Part shown: piece by piece, positions 47,831 to 60,191 of the stretch
How positions within the stretch are numbered: position 1 is the stretch's first letter
Layout of the letters: every line of letters starts with the position of its first letter
Source of the DNA: Scortum barcoo
Taxonomy: Eukaryota > Chordata > Actinopteri > Centrarchiformes > Terapontidae
Assembly: GCA_023238725.1 (NCBI GenBank)
Contig: CM041553.1
Location: forward strand, 11,215,055-11,279,054
Direction of reading: 5' to 3'
Length of the DNA stretch: 64,000 nt
The notes under the pieces: generated by a model
The model's input: the letters and a program-made list of their open reading frames with translations, nothing else
Databases searched by the model: none
Told to the model about the DNA's origin: nothing
Made by a program: the position numbers and the translations under genes

Positions 47831-50800
47831 AAGGCTAATCTCTCTAAATACAGGGTAAGTTCACTTACACTTAAGTTTCACTTACTGATGCTCTGGTATC
47901 TCCCAACATATAAAACTGACATTTGCCAAACATTCATCCACAATTCAATACAAGTCAGTGACAATGAATACAACTGAGTCTGTTACACCACTAGACAGGT
48001 TGGGATGCTCTTCCTTACCTGCCTTAAATCTGTAAGAAAACACACAGCACATAATTAGATCTATCTAGCACATAAAAGATATATCATCTGAACATTTGTC
48101 AGCTGGTAGTTATTATCATCAGCAGGTTTACAGTTGAAGAAGCTGCACCAGCAAAAGCTCCAAAAAAGCTGCAGTGATTTTCACTCAATCATTTTAATAT
48201 TTTACATCATTAAATCAGATACCACCTTACTGTTGTGAACACTGCTGGCCAATAAACAAGCAGAAATGTTTTTGACATGAAAAGTAATCTACAGTGATAG
48301 CTGTTCAGTAAAACAACTAGCACACACGTATTTCACAGCTTAGATGTTTGTTTGATAAGAGAAACTGTCCAGACTAATATTAGATAAGCAGTGAACCATT
48401 TCTGAGGGTATTTAGCAATGAGAGCACAGACACACATCAATATCAGGACAAACACCAAACCCATATGTATGAAACTTCATAACAAGATTTTTAAAAACTT
48501 TTGGATAAAACAGAGCTAACTATTGATGTTAGCACTTAGCGTCAGCATCGGAAAGCTAATGTTGCTTGTCTTCAACATTACAGTAACATGAGATTCACCA
48601 CAGACTGTTACTGTAATACATCTTAGCTTTGTTGTTAATTTTGTCATTTATGATTGTAGAAAATCAGACATAAACGAAACAGTGATAATTACCTATCCAG
48701 CAGAAATGTGTCTAACTCTCCATCAGTGTGAATCTTTCAACTCTTTCCACCTCTCAAAAGGCTCTGGTCTTTACTCGTTTTATCTAGGGCTAGTCAAATA
48801 ATTTTTCCTTAGCTTCTTTTCTTCACTGGTCATCTTCTGTTTCTTCTCTCTCAGTATGAGCAGTGTAGTTGTCAGAGGAGGGATGCTTAGTTTTCCCTCT
48901 GCTGCTTCTCCTTGTTATGGAAACAAACAAACTCATGACACCGCAACGACACGGAAGAGTTTGAGAGTGACCAAGATGACCGGGGCACCCGTGGTGTTGC
49001 TGATGCTTCCTTCACCTCAGCCCCGGGAGCCCCACACCCCTACCCTGGTTAGGTATTCAGCTAACCCAGGGAACCCAGTTTCTTTACATGTCCTTGTTAG
49101 TGTTTTCTCAGTAACCCAAAACTTACTGCTCTGATGGCTCAAAAAGACAACACAACTCTGTTCAAGATGTTGGGTTCAAGTTCAGTCTCAATACGCTCTA
49201 GATTTCTGCATTTTGGCAGCGAAGTGAGGATGGCACCAGGCAGTGTTGCAGGTAGTATTTTTGAAGGGATTATCTGATAAAATCAAGGATAAATGAAGTA
49301 ACCACTAGAGATGAGACTAATAAATTGAACATTTTAATAGGGTTAGCTATTTGACTAGATAACCACCTTCGAGAAGAAAAAAAGGGAGAGATCACACAGG
49401 CAAAATTCCAATTACCCTCTCTCTCAGCCACGCCCCTGGTACCCATGGCTTGCCTCACAGTGCAGATTTCCAAGCTCCTTCTTGGCTCCTCTCCAGACTC
49501 CTGCAGTGCAGTCCTCCAGTGCAGTCCCACCTGCTGCCCCCGTTAGCTGAGTGCTTACAAAGGATGCACCAGGGGCTCTGCATCTACTGTTAGCAGTCAG
49601 GTCATTGCATCACCCCCAGAGTGGCTAACAAGCATTAACGAAGCTGACTGTGCAGAAACACGTTATATTTATCACAAAGTTTGACTGTTTATCAGGAAAT
49701 AAGCAGGTAATAAATCAAATGTCTCGCTAAAGTATAGTCTGACCAAAGTCACTGTAAAGCGCGTTATATCTCTTTGACAGAGTTTGATTCATGTTTCTTA
49801 CCTGTGTATCATACATGCTGTTCACTCGCCCGGTCGGTTGCTAGTGTTCGCTTTAGTTTAAACCTCAGTGGGGGAGGTAGGGGCCTTAAGGTCATACTGG
49901 TTCAAATGTTCAGGTAAAGAAAAGACTTTGCTCGCCAGAGGATGTTGGCTACCTCTTTTACCATCAAACTCACATGACATGCAGCAATATCAGTCAGGTA
50001 CACCTGGGGGGTGGGGGGGGGGGTCATTCAGGCATTCACAAAAGGACAGGTGGCAAAACATAGGTGAGTATGTCCACGCCGAGAGGAGTGCTAATATCAT
50101 GCATTGAAAATAAGAGTGAACACTGTGCATTTGTCTTGATGTGAACAGGTCCATCACGGCGCAGCCACAGCACATCCACACTTGCATTACAATAGCTGGA
50201 TGCAAGGTCTAGTCTTCGTATAGCAGTGCGCCCCTGGACAGCAGCTCCGCCCCCAGGCTCATAATCCCCTAGACTTGTGTTGCTCTCTGAGACATAAGAT
50301 GCTTTCTGCTCCACAGCATCAGTGTGCCAGCACTAAATATGACTAAAAGTTCATTTAAGTTACCTACCTCTGCTTTAGACAAACTCATGTTATTTGTCCT
50401 GTAAATACTGAAGAGAGTCTAGAAGGATCAATAACAGTATTTAAGGGGAAGGTCATGAGACGTTGTTGTGCTAGCTAATGCCACTGAGTTTCATCACCGG
50501 CAGTGATTGGGTTTTTACAGTATAAATTGTGCTGGCATGCCATGGTTCCGGGTGGAGGTCATAGCTAATCTGAGTGTACATAGTAAGAGTCTTCACTGTG
50601 CTCTGGAGGTCAGTGAAGAGCTGCAGCATTCAATATGTCAAACTGAAATCCATGCAAAATTATTTGCGCTTCTGGTAAATAATTTTCCCATTTTCAGCAG
50701 TTCATTTTGAAGCATAACAGAGTTCTCTCATAAGTTTCTTGAGAGAACTGCGGACATCATTAAACAAATGCAATGATAATTGGTCATGTTGCATGTTGTA

Positions 50801-51030
50801 TTTCTTTTGACTTCATTGACCTTCCTTGACATTGATAGTGGTTCAGGGCATAATTATGATCACATTATCACATGCTTTCTTAAATCGGCTCTTAACAGCA
50901 TTTATTTGTGGTCTTGCAACTTGCAACTGTTTTGTTGTCTATCCGGTCTTCTGCAGTAAGGGCCATTAAATGAGATGTTCTGTATTCCATCGTTCAAGTT
51001 CACCGAGAAGAGGAACTTGTGTGAAAGCTC
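47831..51030. other. Intergenic spacer upstream of tRNA-Arg and KPNA2
   Basis: No gene was recognised over 3.2 kb. It holds a G-rich run (GGGGGGTGGGGGGGGGGG around 50005-50021) and several short open frames without recognisable similarity. Some of it may be further diverged transposon sequence. Confidence 0.5.
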
Positions 51031-51032
51031 CG

Positions 51033-51036
51033 AAAA
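51033..51036 (-). terminator. RNA polymerase III T-run terminator of tRNA-Arg
   Basis: TTTT on the minus strand, starting 13 bases after the mature tRNA 3' end. This is the usual pol III stop signal. Confidence 0.75.
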
Positions 51037-51048
51037 GAAAGCTAAAGA

Positions 51049-51121
51049 CGACCCAGATGGGACTCGAACCCACAATCCCCAGCTCCGGAGGCTGATGCCT
51101 TATCCATTAGGCCACTGGGTC
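51049..51121 (-). tRNA. trnR-CCG: tRNA-Arg (anticodon CCG)
   Basis: The minus strand folds as a full cloverleaf: acceptor GACCCAG pairs with CTGGGTC, the D arm is GCC...GGC, and anticodon stem TCAGC/GCTGG encloses loop CTCCGGA (anticodon CCG). The T arm TGTGGGTTCGAGTCCCA contains the internal B-box promoter. The discriminator base is G (51049), there is no intron, and no CCA is encoded. A T4 pol III terminator (51033-51036) follows 13 bases downstream on the minus strand. It decodes CGG arginine codons. The sequence is essentially the same as the human tRNA-Arg(CCG) as I remember it. Confidence 0.97.
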
Positions 51122-51424
51122 ATTACGTAGTGTGTGAGAAAAATTTAGATTTATCACAACTATAGGAGATGCAACCAGAGACATGTAACATGTTTAAGCA
51201 TTTATAATTGGATTACAGTTAGCGAAGCATAGAAAATATCATCAGCGAAACAAGAGGTCTTTAAGACATTGCGGCAATACTCAGCAATAGACAATCGGCA
51301 GCCCACATAGCTGTAGCAGCTTTGTCTCGCGATACTGGCAGCGGTTGCCTCTGACAACGACTTTGTTGTATAATGGGGACTTTTTTAACCCGTGGCGAAG
51401 GGGAGGTGCTTGTTGCCCAACTGA

Positions 51425-51466
51425 CCAATCAAAAGCCAGAAAACACAAGCTATATATTTTACGTCA
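51425..51466 (+). promoter_or_regulatory. KPNA2 core promoter candidates (CCAAT box, TATA-like, CRE-like)
   Basis: CCAAT at 51425-51429, a TATATATTTT stretch at 51451-51460, and TTACGTCA, one base from the CRE consensus TGACGTCA, at 51459-51466, all within 45 bases. They lie about 400 bases before the KPNA2 ATG and just upstream of a likely noncoding first exon. CCAAT boxes are common in cell-cycle-regulated promoters such as KPNA2. This is motif evidence only. Confidence 0.45.
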
Positions 51467-51474
51467 CTTCTATT

Positions 51475-51504
51475 GTAGAAAAAAAAAAACAAGAAATCTG
51501 TAAG
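51475..51504 (+). other. Possible noncoding first exon of KPNA2
   Basis: A strong donor (AAG, then GTAAGC from 51505) lies soon after the promoter motifs. A pyrimidine-rich acceptor with two adjacent AGs (CTCTCAGCAG, 51785-51794) precedes the ATG exon. Together they predict a 5' untranslated exon ending at 51504 spliced to 51792 or 51795. The exon start is not determined. Confidence 0.4.
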
Positions 51505-51846
51505 GTAAGCGCGCACATGTTCTGTGGCTAAATTTACACTTCAGACTAATTTGTCGTCGCTTTTACCAGCTTAAATTAAAACCTTTGCTCATGATATGAG
51601 TGTATATTCTTCGTTCGTGTGAATATGAACGGGCTTTATGGGTGTTGGTTTTCCACACTGGCTCCGTGTGCTGTGGGCCACATGGTGTTAGATAACCGGC
51701 TTGGCTTCGACTCAAGGCCGGGCTGTTAGGCTGGCTGTCTAACGACCGGCGCGGCCGTTTGTTCGTTAACGTCACATCCACCGTCTCTCAGCAGGGAATC
51801 TTCTTTAACGGCTGTGGAATCGGTTGCTTCTGCTCAACGGTCAGAA

Positions 51847-54800
51847 ATGTCGGCTGTCAACGACAACGGAGCTCGACTCACCCAGTTCAAAAACAAAGGC
51901 AAAGACGTCAATGTAAGCGCTGCCAGCCAGCATATAAACACGAGTTAGCCAGGCTGCCGGTTATAATGTACGCTGTCCTGTCTTTTTCAGGAGCTGAGGC
52001 GGAGGAGAGCGGAAGTCAACGTGGAGCTCCGCAAGGCAAAGAAAGACGACCAGATCCTGAAGAGGAGAAACGTCCAGAGCCTGCTGGACGAGCCGACCTC
52101 TCCACTTCAGGAGATAGACCCCAACGCACAGGTAGACAGCAGCTCATGAATCCTACTGCCCCCATTCACACACAAGAGTAAACAAGGTGCACCTGAAATG
52201 AAGCTGCTTTCCATGTGATTTCCATATCTGCAAGGTTTGATTACATTACTTAGTTTGCTACATATGAGCTACAACAAGCCAACACCTTCTCTACCCTGAG
52301 AGAAAACACCCTGTCAAACTGAAACCTCAAGGCGAATGTGAAAGGGGCCAGCCCACACTATTTGCGCCCAGTGACAAAAGGTCAATGAGCAAACTGTTTG
52401 CCTAATGATAACAATGTGAAGGGTTTCCAGCTTCATTTTAGAAGTAAAGTCACCATCAGCATTAATTTGTTAGCATATTGTGAAGATTTTGAATCTGCAT
52501 GATGTATGAAGGAAAGAGGAAATAAGTCATCACTGGGTTGTTTTTTCATAGTATTATTCTTCTTTGTTACATTTGATGTGCGTGCCCTGGACCTACGCAT
52601 ATTTCCAGCATATTTCAGTGAATGTTAAGGGATTTTTGCTGTGTAATCCTCTTGTGTTTCCATTTCCATAGCCTCCTCAGCACTGGTCCGTAGAGGAGAT
52701 TATAGGAGGTGTAAACAGTCCAAATCTAGATCTTCAGCTGCAGGCTACGCAGGCTGCCAGGTAAAATAAGTAAACTTGCTCCCATCTTGTTACTCCAACA
52801 TTTTATGCTCACCCACAGTCCAGATGTCCAGCTGACAAAAAGAAGAATCCACACACTTCTCTGCTCCCAAAATGATTTTGTATTTACTGTTTTTTCTGTC
52901 AATCATCTGATTTCATGTAGATGCAGTCATGCATGTTGGGTTGTACTTTATGCAAGAGTGTTTCCTATTAAATCCAGCATCTGTTCTGTTGAGTTTTTGG
53001 GATATGCGTATTTGTCTTTTCTTCAGTCTTTCATCATCTGGACATCATTGCTCCTCTAGATTATTCCTAAATCGTCCCATGATCTCCATCACTTGTCCAA
53101 ATTCTGTTAGGTTTCAAGTATCATAAACACAATATACTCTACAATACTCTCCATCTAGTGGTTACACTAAGGTACAATCTAAAGTTTTCTTACTGTATCT
53201 CCTTCAAGTTCCCTTTATTAACTCCCCAACTGTGCGTTTTTCCCCTGATGTACAGGAGACTCCTCTCCAGAGAGAAATACCCACCTATTGACAGCATAAT
53301 TTCTGCTGGCCTCATACAAAAGTTTGTTAGTTTTCTGGCAATGTCAGAATGCCCCCCCATCCAGTTTGAGGCAGCGTGGGCCCTGACCAACATTGCCTCA
53401 GGTACTTCAGATCAGACCACTGCCGTAGTGGAGGGTGGAGCCATCCCAGCCTTCATCACCCTGGTGACATCACCCCACCAACACATCAGCGAGCAGGCCA
53501 TTTGGGCCCTGGGTAACATTGCAGGTACTGTAGGCTTTGTGTTTGAATGATCTTTTGTTACTTCTGTTGCTCTGTTTCTACATCTTGCACTATCATAGTG
53601 TTAATCTAATTTTCTTAGATAGTTGTGCTGTGAGAATGAGTTGTTGTTATATGTAATTATACATCCTTTTGAAGGTGTTGCTATTGTCCACAAGCTGAGA
53701 TACTAAGGATTTTAAATGAATGTGAATGCATAGAATGCATAATCATGAAAAGTAGCCCTGGCATGTTATGGTAATTGAATAATATGGTTCTTTCAATGTT
53801 GGACTAACAGGCTAGCTACACTGAGCACGTAAGGTATGTGGACTGTTCGCAGAGCAGATGCTGCAAAACTACTCTCCCACTATAATCAATGTAACAGGCT
53901 ACACAAGGTGTCAGAGCAGCACCAGTGTACAGAAAAGGACTCTGGCTTATTGGCAGTTTGATTTAGACAGTTTGAGGTCATTATCAGCCTGATGGTATTT
54001 ATTTTGCCAGTACCAGCTGGTGGTTGTTGAAGAACTTTATAGTCTGTAGATGTTTACTTACCCATATTACACTCACTCGGTGAAAACCTTAACAGTGCTG
54101 TGCTAGGTCCAATAAACTGTAGATGCAATCCCCAAATGATAACTCACCATCTTGTTTTGCCTGTGACTCACATGACTGGACACCATATGTGAGCTGTAGG
54201 TTGAGCCAGTAAAAAGATACATTCTGTGGCACAAATCCGTGAATGGTCTGCATACGTGAAGTGTTCAGTGTAGCCAAAGTGTAACTCTGAAATGCTTTTC
54301 TTCTTTATTTTGATTGCACTGTGGACAGGAGATGACTGTAAATTGCTTTTACCCCCCAACTTTAGGTGATGGATCCAACTACAGGGACCTAGTGATTAAA
54401 CATGGTGGTCTCCAGCCTCTCCTAGCCCTCCTGGCAGCCCCGGATCTGTCTGTGTTTCCTGTGAGTTTCCATCAAACTTGATTGCAATGCTGCTTTTTAG
54501 GTGCTTTTGTGTTTTGTGCAGCTTTACAGTCCTAAGTTGTAAAGAAGTGTTGTCGTTGATCTAGATACGTTTACACAGCCAAGGTTGAGACAGACTGATG
54601 TTCACACTTGGCATTAAAATCCCAAGACTTATATGATGCTGGTAAATCAGTTTGCCATGTAATTAATGAATACATACAGAACTGACTGGATTGAAATTGA
54701 ATATTTGAAATGCTATTCAGTGATTTGGACAGTACTGTTATTTATGTGGGTTTATTTAGATTGCAGTTGTAAGTAAAGACTGATCTGTTCTTGACTGGTT

Positions 54801-57800
54801 TCATGGATTGATGAAAGTGCTGAGACCTTGATGTTATTTTGTTTTGAAAAGGCTATTGTTGAAATTTGTCAAACTGAACTTATGTGTTTGAAAATGTCTT
54901 TTTAATAGATGGCTTTTTTCATAAACTTCAATACCAGCATTGCAGTATACATTACTGTAACAACTGTCATGTTATTACTCTTTGACCAAGAATAACACTT
55001 TACTCTTAACCTGCCATACCAGTCCAACTACCTGCGCAATGTCACCTGGACACTCTCCAACCTGTGTCGGAACAAGAACCCAGCACCTCCTTTGATGGCC
55101 GTGCAGCAAGTGCTTCCAGCCTTGATGCGCCTCCTGCACCACGATGACAGAGAGGTTCTGGCTGACACTTGCTGGGCCGTGTCCTACCTGACCGATGGCT
55201 CCAATGAGAGGATAGAGGTGGTGGTTCAGGCTGGCCTGGTGCCCCGCCTGGTGCAGCTGCTAGCCTGTGGGGAGCTCTCCATTGTGGTATGTAGTGTTAA
55301 GCTTTGTTCAAGTCAAGACTTACTGTTATTTCTGAACAGCAGTTAGAGCACCGATTGCAGTAGTCAACAATTATCAAAGGACTTTACTGAGACTCTTGAT
55401 TTTTTTTTTCTCCCATCATCCTCAATCAATTCTCATTATATGGTAACAAATACATAATTATTTTCACCCACTTTATCCCACTGTATCTTACTTTTTAACT
55501 CAAAGTTGAAGTAACCCACTTTCTCTCAAGCACATTTTTAAACCTCTATTCTTATTAATTCTCTCTTATATAATACATTTAATCCTAATCTGAGTTTAGG
55601 ATTATTGAGAGTTTGTTAATTTCTGCACTACTAGAAAGTCTTTAGGTCAGGTGTTGGAAAGAGTCAAGTCTTGTGTGCAGTGGGATATGAACCTTTGTAA
55701 CTAAAAATCAAGGTAATTGGTGCCCTCAGTTAATTGTGCCGAATCATAACATCAACGTGTGATGTGCAGTATTTGGGTATCAAATCGTAATCATAGTCAT
55801 CACCACTCTCCTATAAGTTACTCCTAAATCAGGAATACTGCAGATAATTGACTCTCTCTTCTTCACCTCCCAGACTCCAGCCCTGCGGTCACTTGGCAAC
55901 ATTGTGACTGGAACAGATGAGCAGACCCAGTGTGTGCTGAATGCAGGTGCCCTGGCAATGTTCCCCGGCCTGCTGCGCCACCACAAGCCCAATATCCAGA
56001 AAGAGGCAGCCTGGACAGTGTCCAATATTACTGCTGGGAAGGACTCCCAGATCCAGGAGGTTATCAATGCAGGCCTGATTCCTATCCTGGTGGAGATCCT
56101 CCAACAGGTTAGAGCATAAGACCAATCAGAAAATATAGCTGGCTTGATACATCCCAATAAGATTTACACATTCATAATAAGTCAAATTATATTATATTCA
56201 TCAGTGTGAGAAATTACTTTTCTGTATTTTACCCATTACCAATTACCTTCCTTAAATAATGAACAGCCACAGTACCTGGGCTCCAACACTCTGAGACCAG
56301 AATATTCCTAATATCTAACATTAACACACACACACAATGATTGCATTTTATGTGCAGAGGAAAACATTAGATGTTATTTCTGTTTAGGGAGACTACAGGA
56401 CCCAGAAGGAGGCAGTGTGGGCAATCACCAATTATACCAGTGGTGGAACGGTGGAGCAAGTGTCCTACCTGATCCACTGCAATGTGTTGGGGCCTCTGCA
56501 GACTCTGCTGACAGCCAAAGACAACAAAATTGTTTTGGTCATCCTGGATGCAATCTCCAATATTTTACAGGTATATTGCTAAGAAGACACTATTGCTATC
56601 TTTGCACTGAAGTCACTCACAGCGAGTATGTCGAATGTAGTGCAATTAAATAGACGCAATTAACACTCTGTGCCACCTGTTAAGTAGATTTCATTAGCAG
56701 CCTGAAAAGATGGCTATGAAAACTCTCAGTGATAATAAACATTTTCTGGAGATTTAGTGAGGTGAACATGTTTTATATTATACTTGACTCAACGTAAACT
56801 GGATTAAACGTGTTTGAACACTGTCATTTTAGAAACTGAGGACCGCTGTAGTGATATTGTGAAAATGTTTTGGAAGGCGAAGGAAAATGCAGTTAAACTC
56901 AAACTATATTTAGGGAGCCAGCTATGAATAAGGCATTGAGGTGCTAATGGTAGACTACTGCCGAGAACTGCAAGAAAGAAAATCATTTTACCAAATTTGA
57001 GAGAAATAAGCTTTTAAATGTACTATTTCAAATTCGTCTATGAGCAGACATTTATTTTTCTCCCGGGAGAAATGTAGATTAAGACAGTGAGATTAAGAAA
57101 CATGAAGATTTGCTGAATTTAATCTCAGTCACATCATAGATTGAATGGCGCAGATGGATTCTTGACTTCTTGACAGTCGTAGATTAAAATGGATCTCAGG
57201 TCTCAGGTTCATCTCTCTGCGAGGGAACTATTAGTTTTACAGACTTTTCTCCCCCTCCCCCGCCTTCTCCACAGATGGCATACCACACTGGAGATGTTGA
57301 AAAAGTGTGCCTAATGATTGAGGAGTCGGGTGGTTTGGACAAGATTGAGGCACTACAGTCCCATGACAACGAATCCATCTACAAGTCCTCTCTCAACATC
57401 ATAGACCGATTCTTCTCTGAAGAGGTAAGTGACACTGGTAACAGGGGTCCCATCAGACTATCTGAACAGAAATTACAGCTAAGTTTTCTTAGTCCAGTTG
57501 GTTAAATTGGACCATTTAGAGAACTATGTAGAATGGTTGAGATAACGACAATAATCTGAAACAAGGTGGAGAACGCCCATATGAGATTTCTATACAAACT
57601 CTATTTGAATTTCAGATTCTTGACTGATCACAGTGGCTTGATTTGAGGAGTTTAGAGTTGATTTATCTCTGTATCTGTTAATTTCTTCTTTTGTCTTTTT
57701 GTGTGTATGCGCTGAATTTCTCAAGGGCTGTCTTTCAGTGTGATTGGATAGTTTGTTACAATTACACTAACTACTTTCTTCAACAATTTAAGCAGAATAC

Positions 57801-58306
57801 AAAAATGGAAAAAATTCAAAGACAGAACAAGTACAACTGCATTGTCTATTATGACTCATTCACAGATTAAATGGCAGCAGTCTTGGCTGAGGGTGGCAGA
57901 AGTTACTTGTTACTCCTTGCTACTTACTGTTGCCAAAGTATAAATGTGGGGTGTGGTGCAACATACAGTAACCAGAGCTGGATGTTTGTTGGTTCCAGCC
58001 TTCAATATAATGACCGTGCTCATTATAGTGGATGGATGCTTGATTTTCCTAAAAGGCTTTACAAATAAAACACTTTTCCCTCAGGATCTACCTTTAATAT
58101 TAATAAGTACGTAACAAATTTTATTTGCTGCTGCAGAGTCCATCTCAATGAATGTCCATGAAACCCTTCCAAAACATGCTAAGATTTTGTTAATTGTCTC
58201 TCCTGTCCCTCTTCAGAATGAAGATGACGAATCTGTGGTCCCTGGAGCCACCACAGACTGCTATTCATTTCAGATCTCTGAAGATCAAAGCACTTTCCAG
58301 TTTTAA
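51847..58306 (+). CDS. kpna2: KPNA2, importin subunit alpha-1, complete in 10 exons (526 residues)
   Basis: Nuclear import adaptor: it binds classical nuclear localisation signals and importin beta. Exons: 51847-51912, 51991-52131, 52672-52760, 53256-53524, 54366-54460, 55023-55286, 55874-56107, 56388-56570, 57275-57424, 58217-58306 (stop TAA). All phases agree. Residues 1-65 form the importin-beta-binding domain (NELRRRRAEVNVELRKAKK, DDQILKRRNV). Armadillo repeats follow with the Trp/Asn ladder that holds the signal peptide: AAWALTNIASG, AIWALGNIA, VTWTLSNLC, CWAVSYLTDGSNE, AAWTVSNITAG, AVWAITNYTSGG. The acidic C-terminus (FFSEENEDDESVVPG, ending QSTFQF) is of the KPNA2 type rather than KPNA1/3/4-type. 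Length is close to human KPNA2 (529). The ATG has G at -3. Its introns (79-841 bases) hold nothing I recognise. Confidence 0.97.
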
Positions 58307-58439
58307 CATGTCCACATGCTCTTTGTAACATAAAAAAAAGAATTCTTACCTTGTTGATATTTTTGTATTTTTTTTTTAGACATTTTATCCTTGTACATAA
58401 CCGTACAAAGGCAAAACCCTGTTCTCAAAAAAATTTGTA

Positions 58440-58445
58440 AATAAA
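58440..58445 (+). promoter_or_regulatory. KPNA2 poly(A) signal
   Basis: AATAAA, 134 bases after the stop codon, followed by a T-rich region (58461-58469). It implies a very short 3' untranslated region of about 150-160 bases. Confidence 0.75.
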
Positions 58446-58633
58446 ATGTATTCATGCCTACATTTTTTTTCCATGTTTGTTTCACATATAAGCTATATAT
58501 GAACTGTGCACACTTTATTGGGTAAGATATGAAACAGGTGAAGAGTTAACAATTCTTACAGGAAATGAAGGTGATTCTGTGTCCATGTCTACTAGATGAC
58601 ACTGTGCTTATTCTCTATATTGTTGCTAACCTA

Positions 58634-60189
58634 CCATTGATATAAAAACTACACACCCCTCTTCAAATGCCAGGTTTTTGTGATGTAAAAAATGACAAAA
58701 ATAATTTCACAACTTTTTCCACCTTTAATGTGACCTATAACATGTACAATGCAATTGAAAAAACAAATATTTACAGGGGAAAAATAAAAACTTAAAATAA
58801 CCTGGTTGCATAAATATGCACACCCTTAAACTAATACTTTGTTGCAGCACCTTTGGCTTTAATTACAGCATTCAGTCTTTTTGGGTAAGTAAAAGTCTAT
58901 CAGCGTGGCAGCACATCTTGATGTGGCAATATTTGCCCACTCTTCCTTGCAAAACTGCTCCAAATCTGACAGATTGCAAAGGGCATCTTCCTATGCACAG
59001 CCCTCTTCAGATCACCCCACAGATGTTCGATCAGATTCAGGTCTGGACTCTGGCTGGGCCATTCCAAAACCTCAATCTTATTCTGGTGAAGCCGTTCTTT
59101 AGTTGATTTGGATTTGTGCTTTGGGTCATTGTCGTGCTGAAAGATGAAACTGTTCATAATTCCCTCCACCCTCACTAAGGCCCCAGTTCCAGCTGAAGAA
59201 AAACAGCCCCAAAGCATGATGCTGCCACCACCATGCTTCACTGTAGGTATGGTGTTCTTTTGGTGATGAGCAGTGTTGTTTTTGCACCAAATATACCTTT
59301 TGGAATTATGGCCAAAAAGTTCAACCTTGGTTTCATCGGACCACAACACATTTTCCCACATGTGTTTGGGAGATTTCAAATGTCTTTTTGCAAAATGAAG
59401 CCAGGCTTGGATGTTTTTCTTCAAGAGATAAGGCTTCCTGTCTTGCCACCCTTCCCCATAGCCCAGACATATGAAGAAGACAGGAGATTGTTGTCACATG
59501 TACTACACAGCCAGTACTTGCCAGAAATTCCTGCAACTCCTTCAATGTGGCAGCCTCCCTGACCAGTTTTCTCCTCGTTTTATCATCAATTTTGGACGGA
59601 CGTCCTGTTCTTGGTAATGTCACTGTTGTGCCATATTTTCTCCACTTGATGATGACTGTCTTCACTGTGTTCCATGGTATATTTAATTCCTTGGAAATTC
59701 TTTTGTACCCTTCTCCTGACTGATATCTTCTGAACAATGAGATCCCTCTGATGCTTTGGAAGCTCTCTGCGCAGACCATGGCTTGTGCCTGGAAGATGTG
59801 GCTACAAAAATGTGAAGAAAAGCCTACTAGAACAGCTGAACTTTATTTGGGGTTAATCAGAGGCACTTTAAATGGTGACAGGTGTGTGCTGACTCCCATT
59901 TAACATGAGTTTGAATGTAATTGGTTAAATCCGAACACAGCCATACCCCCAGTTATAAGAGGGTGTGCACACTTGTGCAACCTAATTATCTCAGTTGTTT
60001 ATTTTTACTTTACCTCCCTAAAAGATTTCAGTTTGTTTTTCAATTGCATTGTACAGGTTATGGGTCACATTAAAGGTGGAAAAAGTTGTGAAATTATTTT
60101 TCTTGGTCATCGTCATTTTTTTGTCATTTTTTTACATCACAAAAACCTGGCATTTGAACAGGGGTTGTGTAGACTTTTTATATCCACTG
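58634..60189 (-). mobile_element. Tc1/mariner-type transposon (element 2), decayed
   Basis: Terminal inverted repeats run inward from TA dinucleotides at 58632-58633 and 60190-60191. The right end reads (minus strand) CAGTGGATATAAAAAGTCTA; the left end is mutated (CCATTGATATAAAAACTACA) but then matches well (CTTCAAATGCCAGGTTTTTG). The length of 1,556 bases is normal for Tc1. The ends and protein differ from element 1, so it is a separate family. It lies under 200 bases past the KPNA2 poly(A) signal. Confidence 0.9.
58900..59779 (-). pseudogene. Tc1-type transposase pseudogene (element 2)
   Basis: The N-terminal part (59779 downward) has the helix-turn-helix segments (RRYQSGEGYKRISKELNIPW, RTGRPSKID). 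The C-terminal part (59424-58900) has the catalytic blocks: first Asp in LWSDETKVELFG, second in FQHDNDPKH, and the Glu in NLIEHLWGDLK, 34 residues after the second Asp (DD34E, Tc1 class). The two parts are in different frames that overlap at 59333-59424, so a frameshift breaks the gene. The C-terminal end is also altered. All catalytic residues survive, but no intact product is possible. Confidence 0.9.
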
Positions 60190-60191
60190 TA

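Noticed and set aside
51759..52181. 140-residue frame overlapping KPNA2 exons 1-2
   Set aside because: It runs through the intron in a frame different from importin alpha; the spliced KPNA2 reading has clear family motifs.
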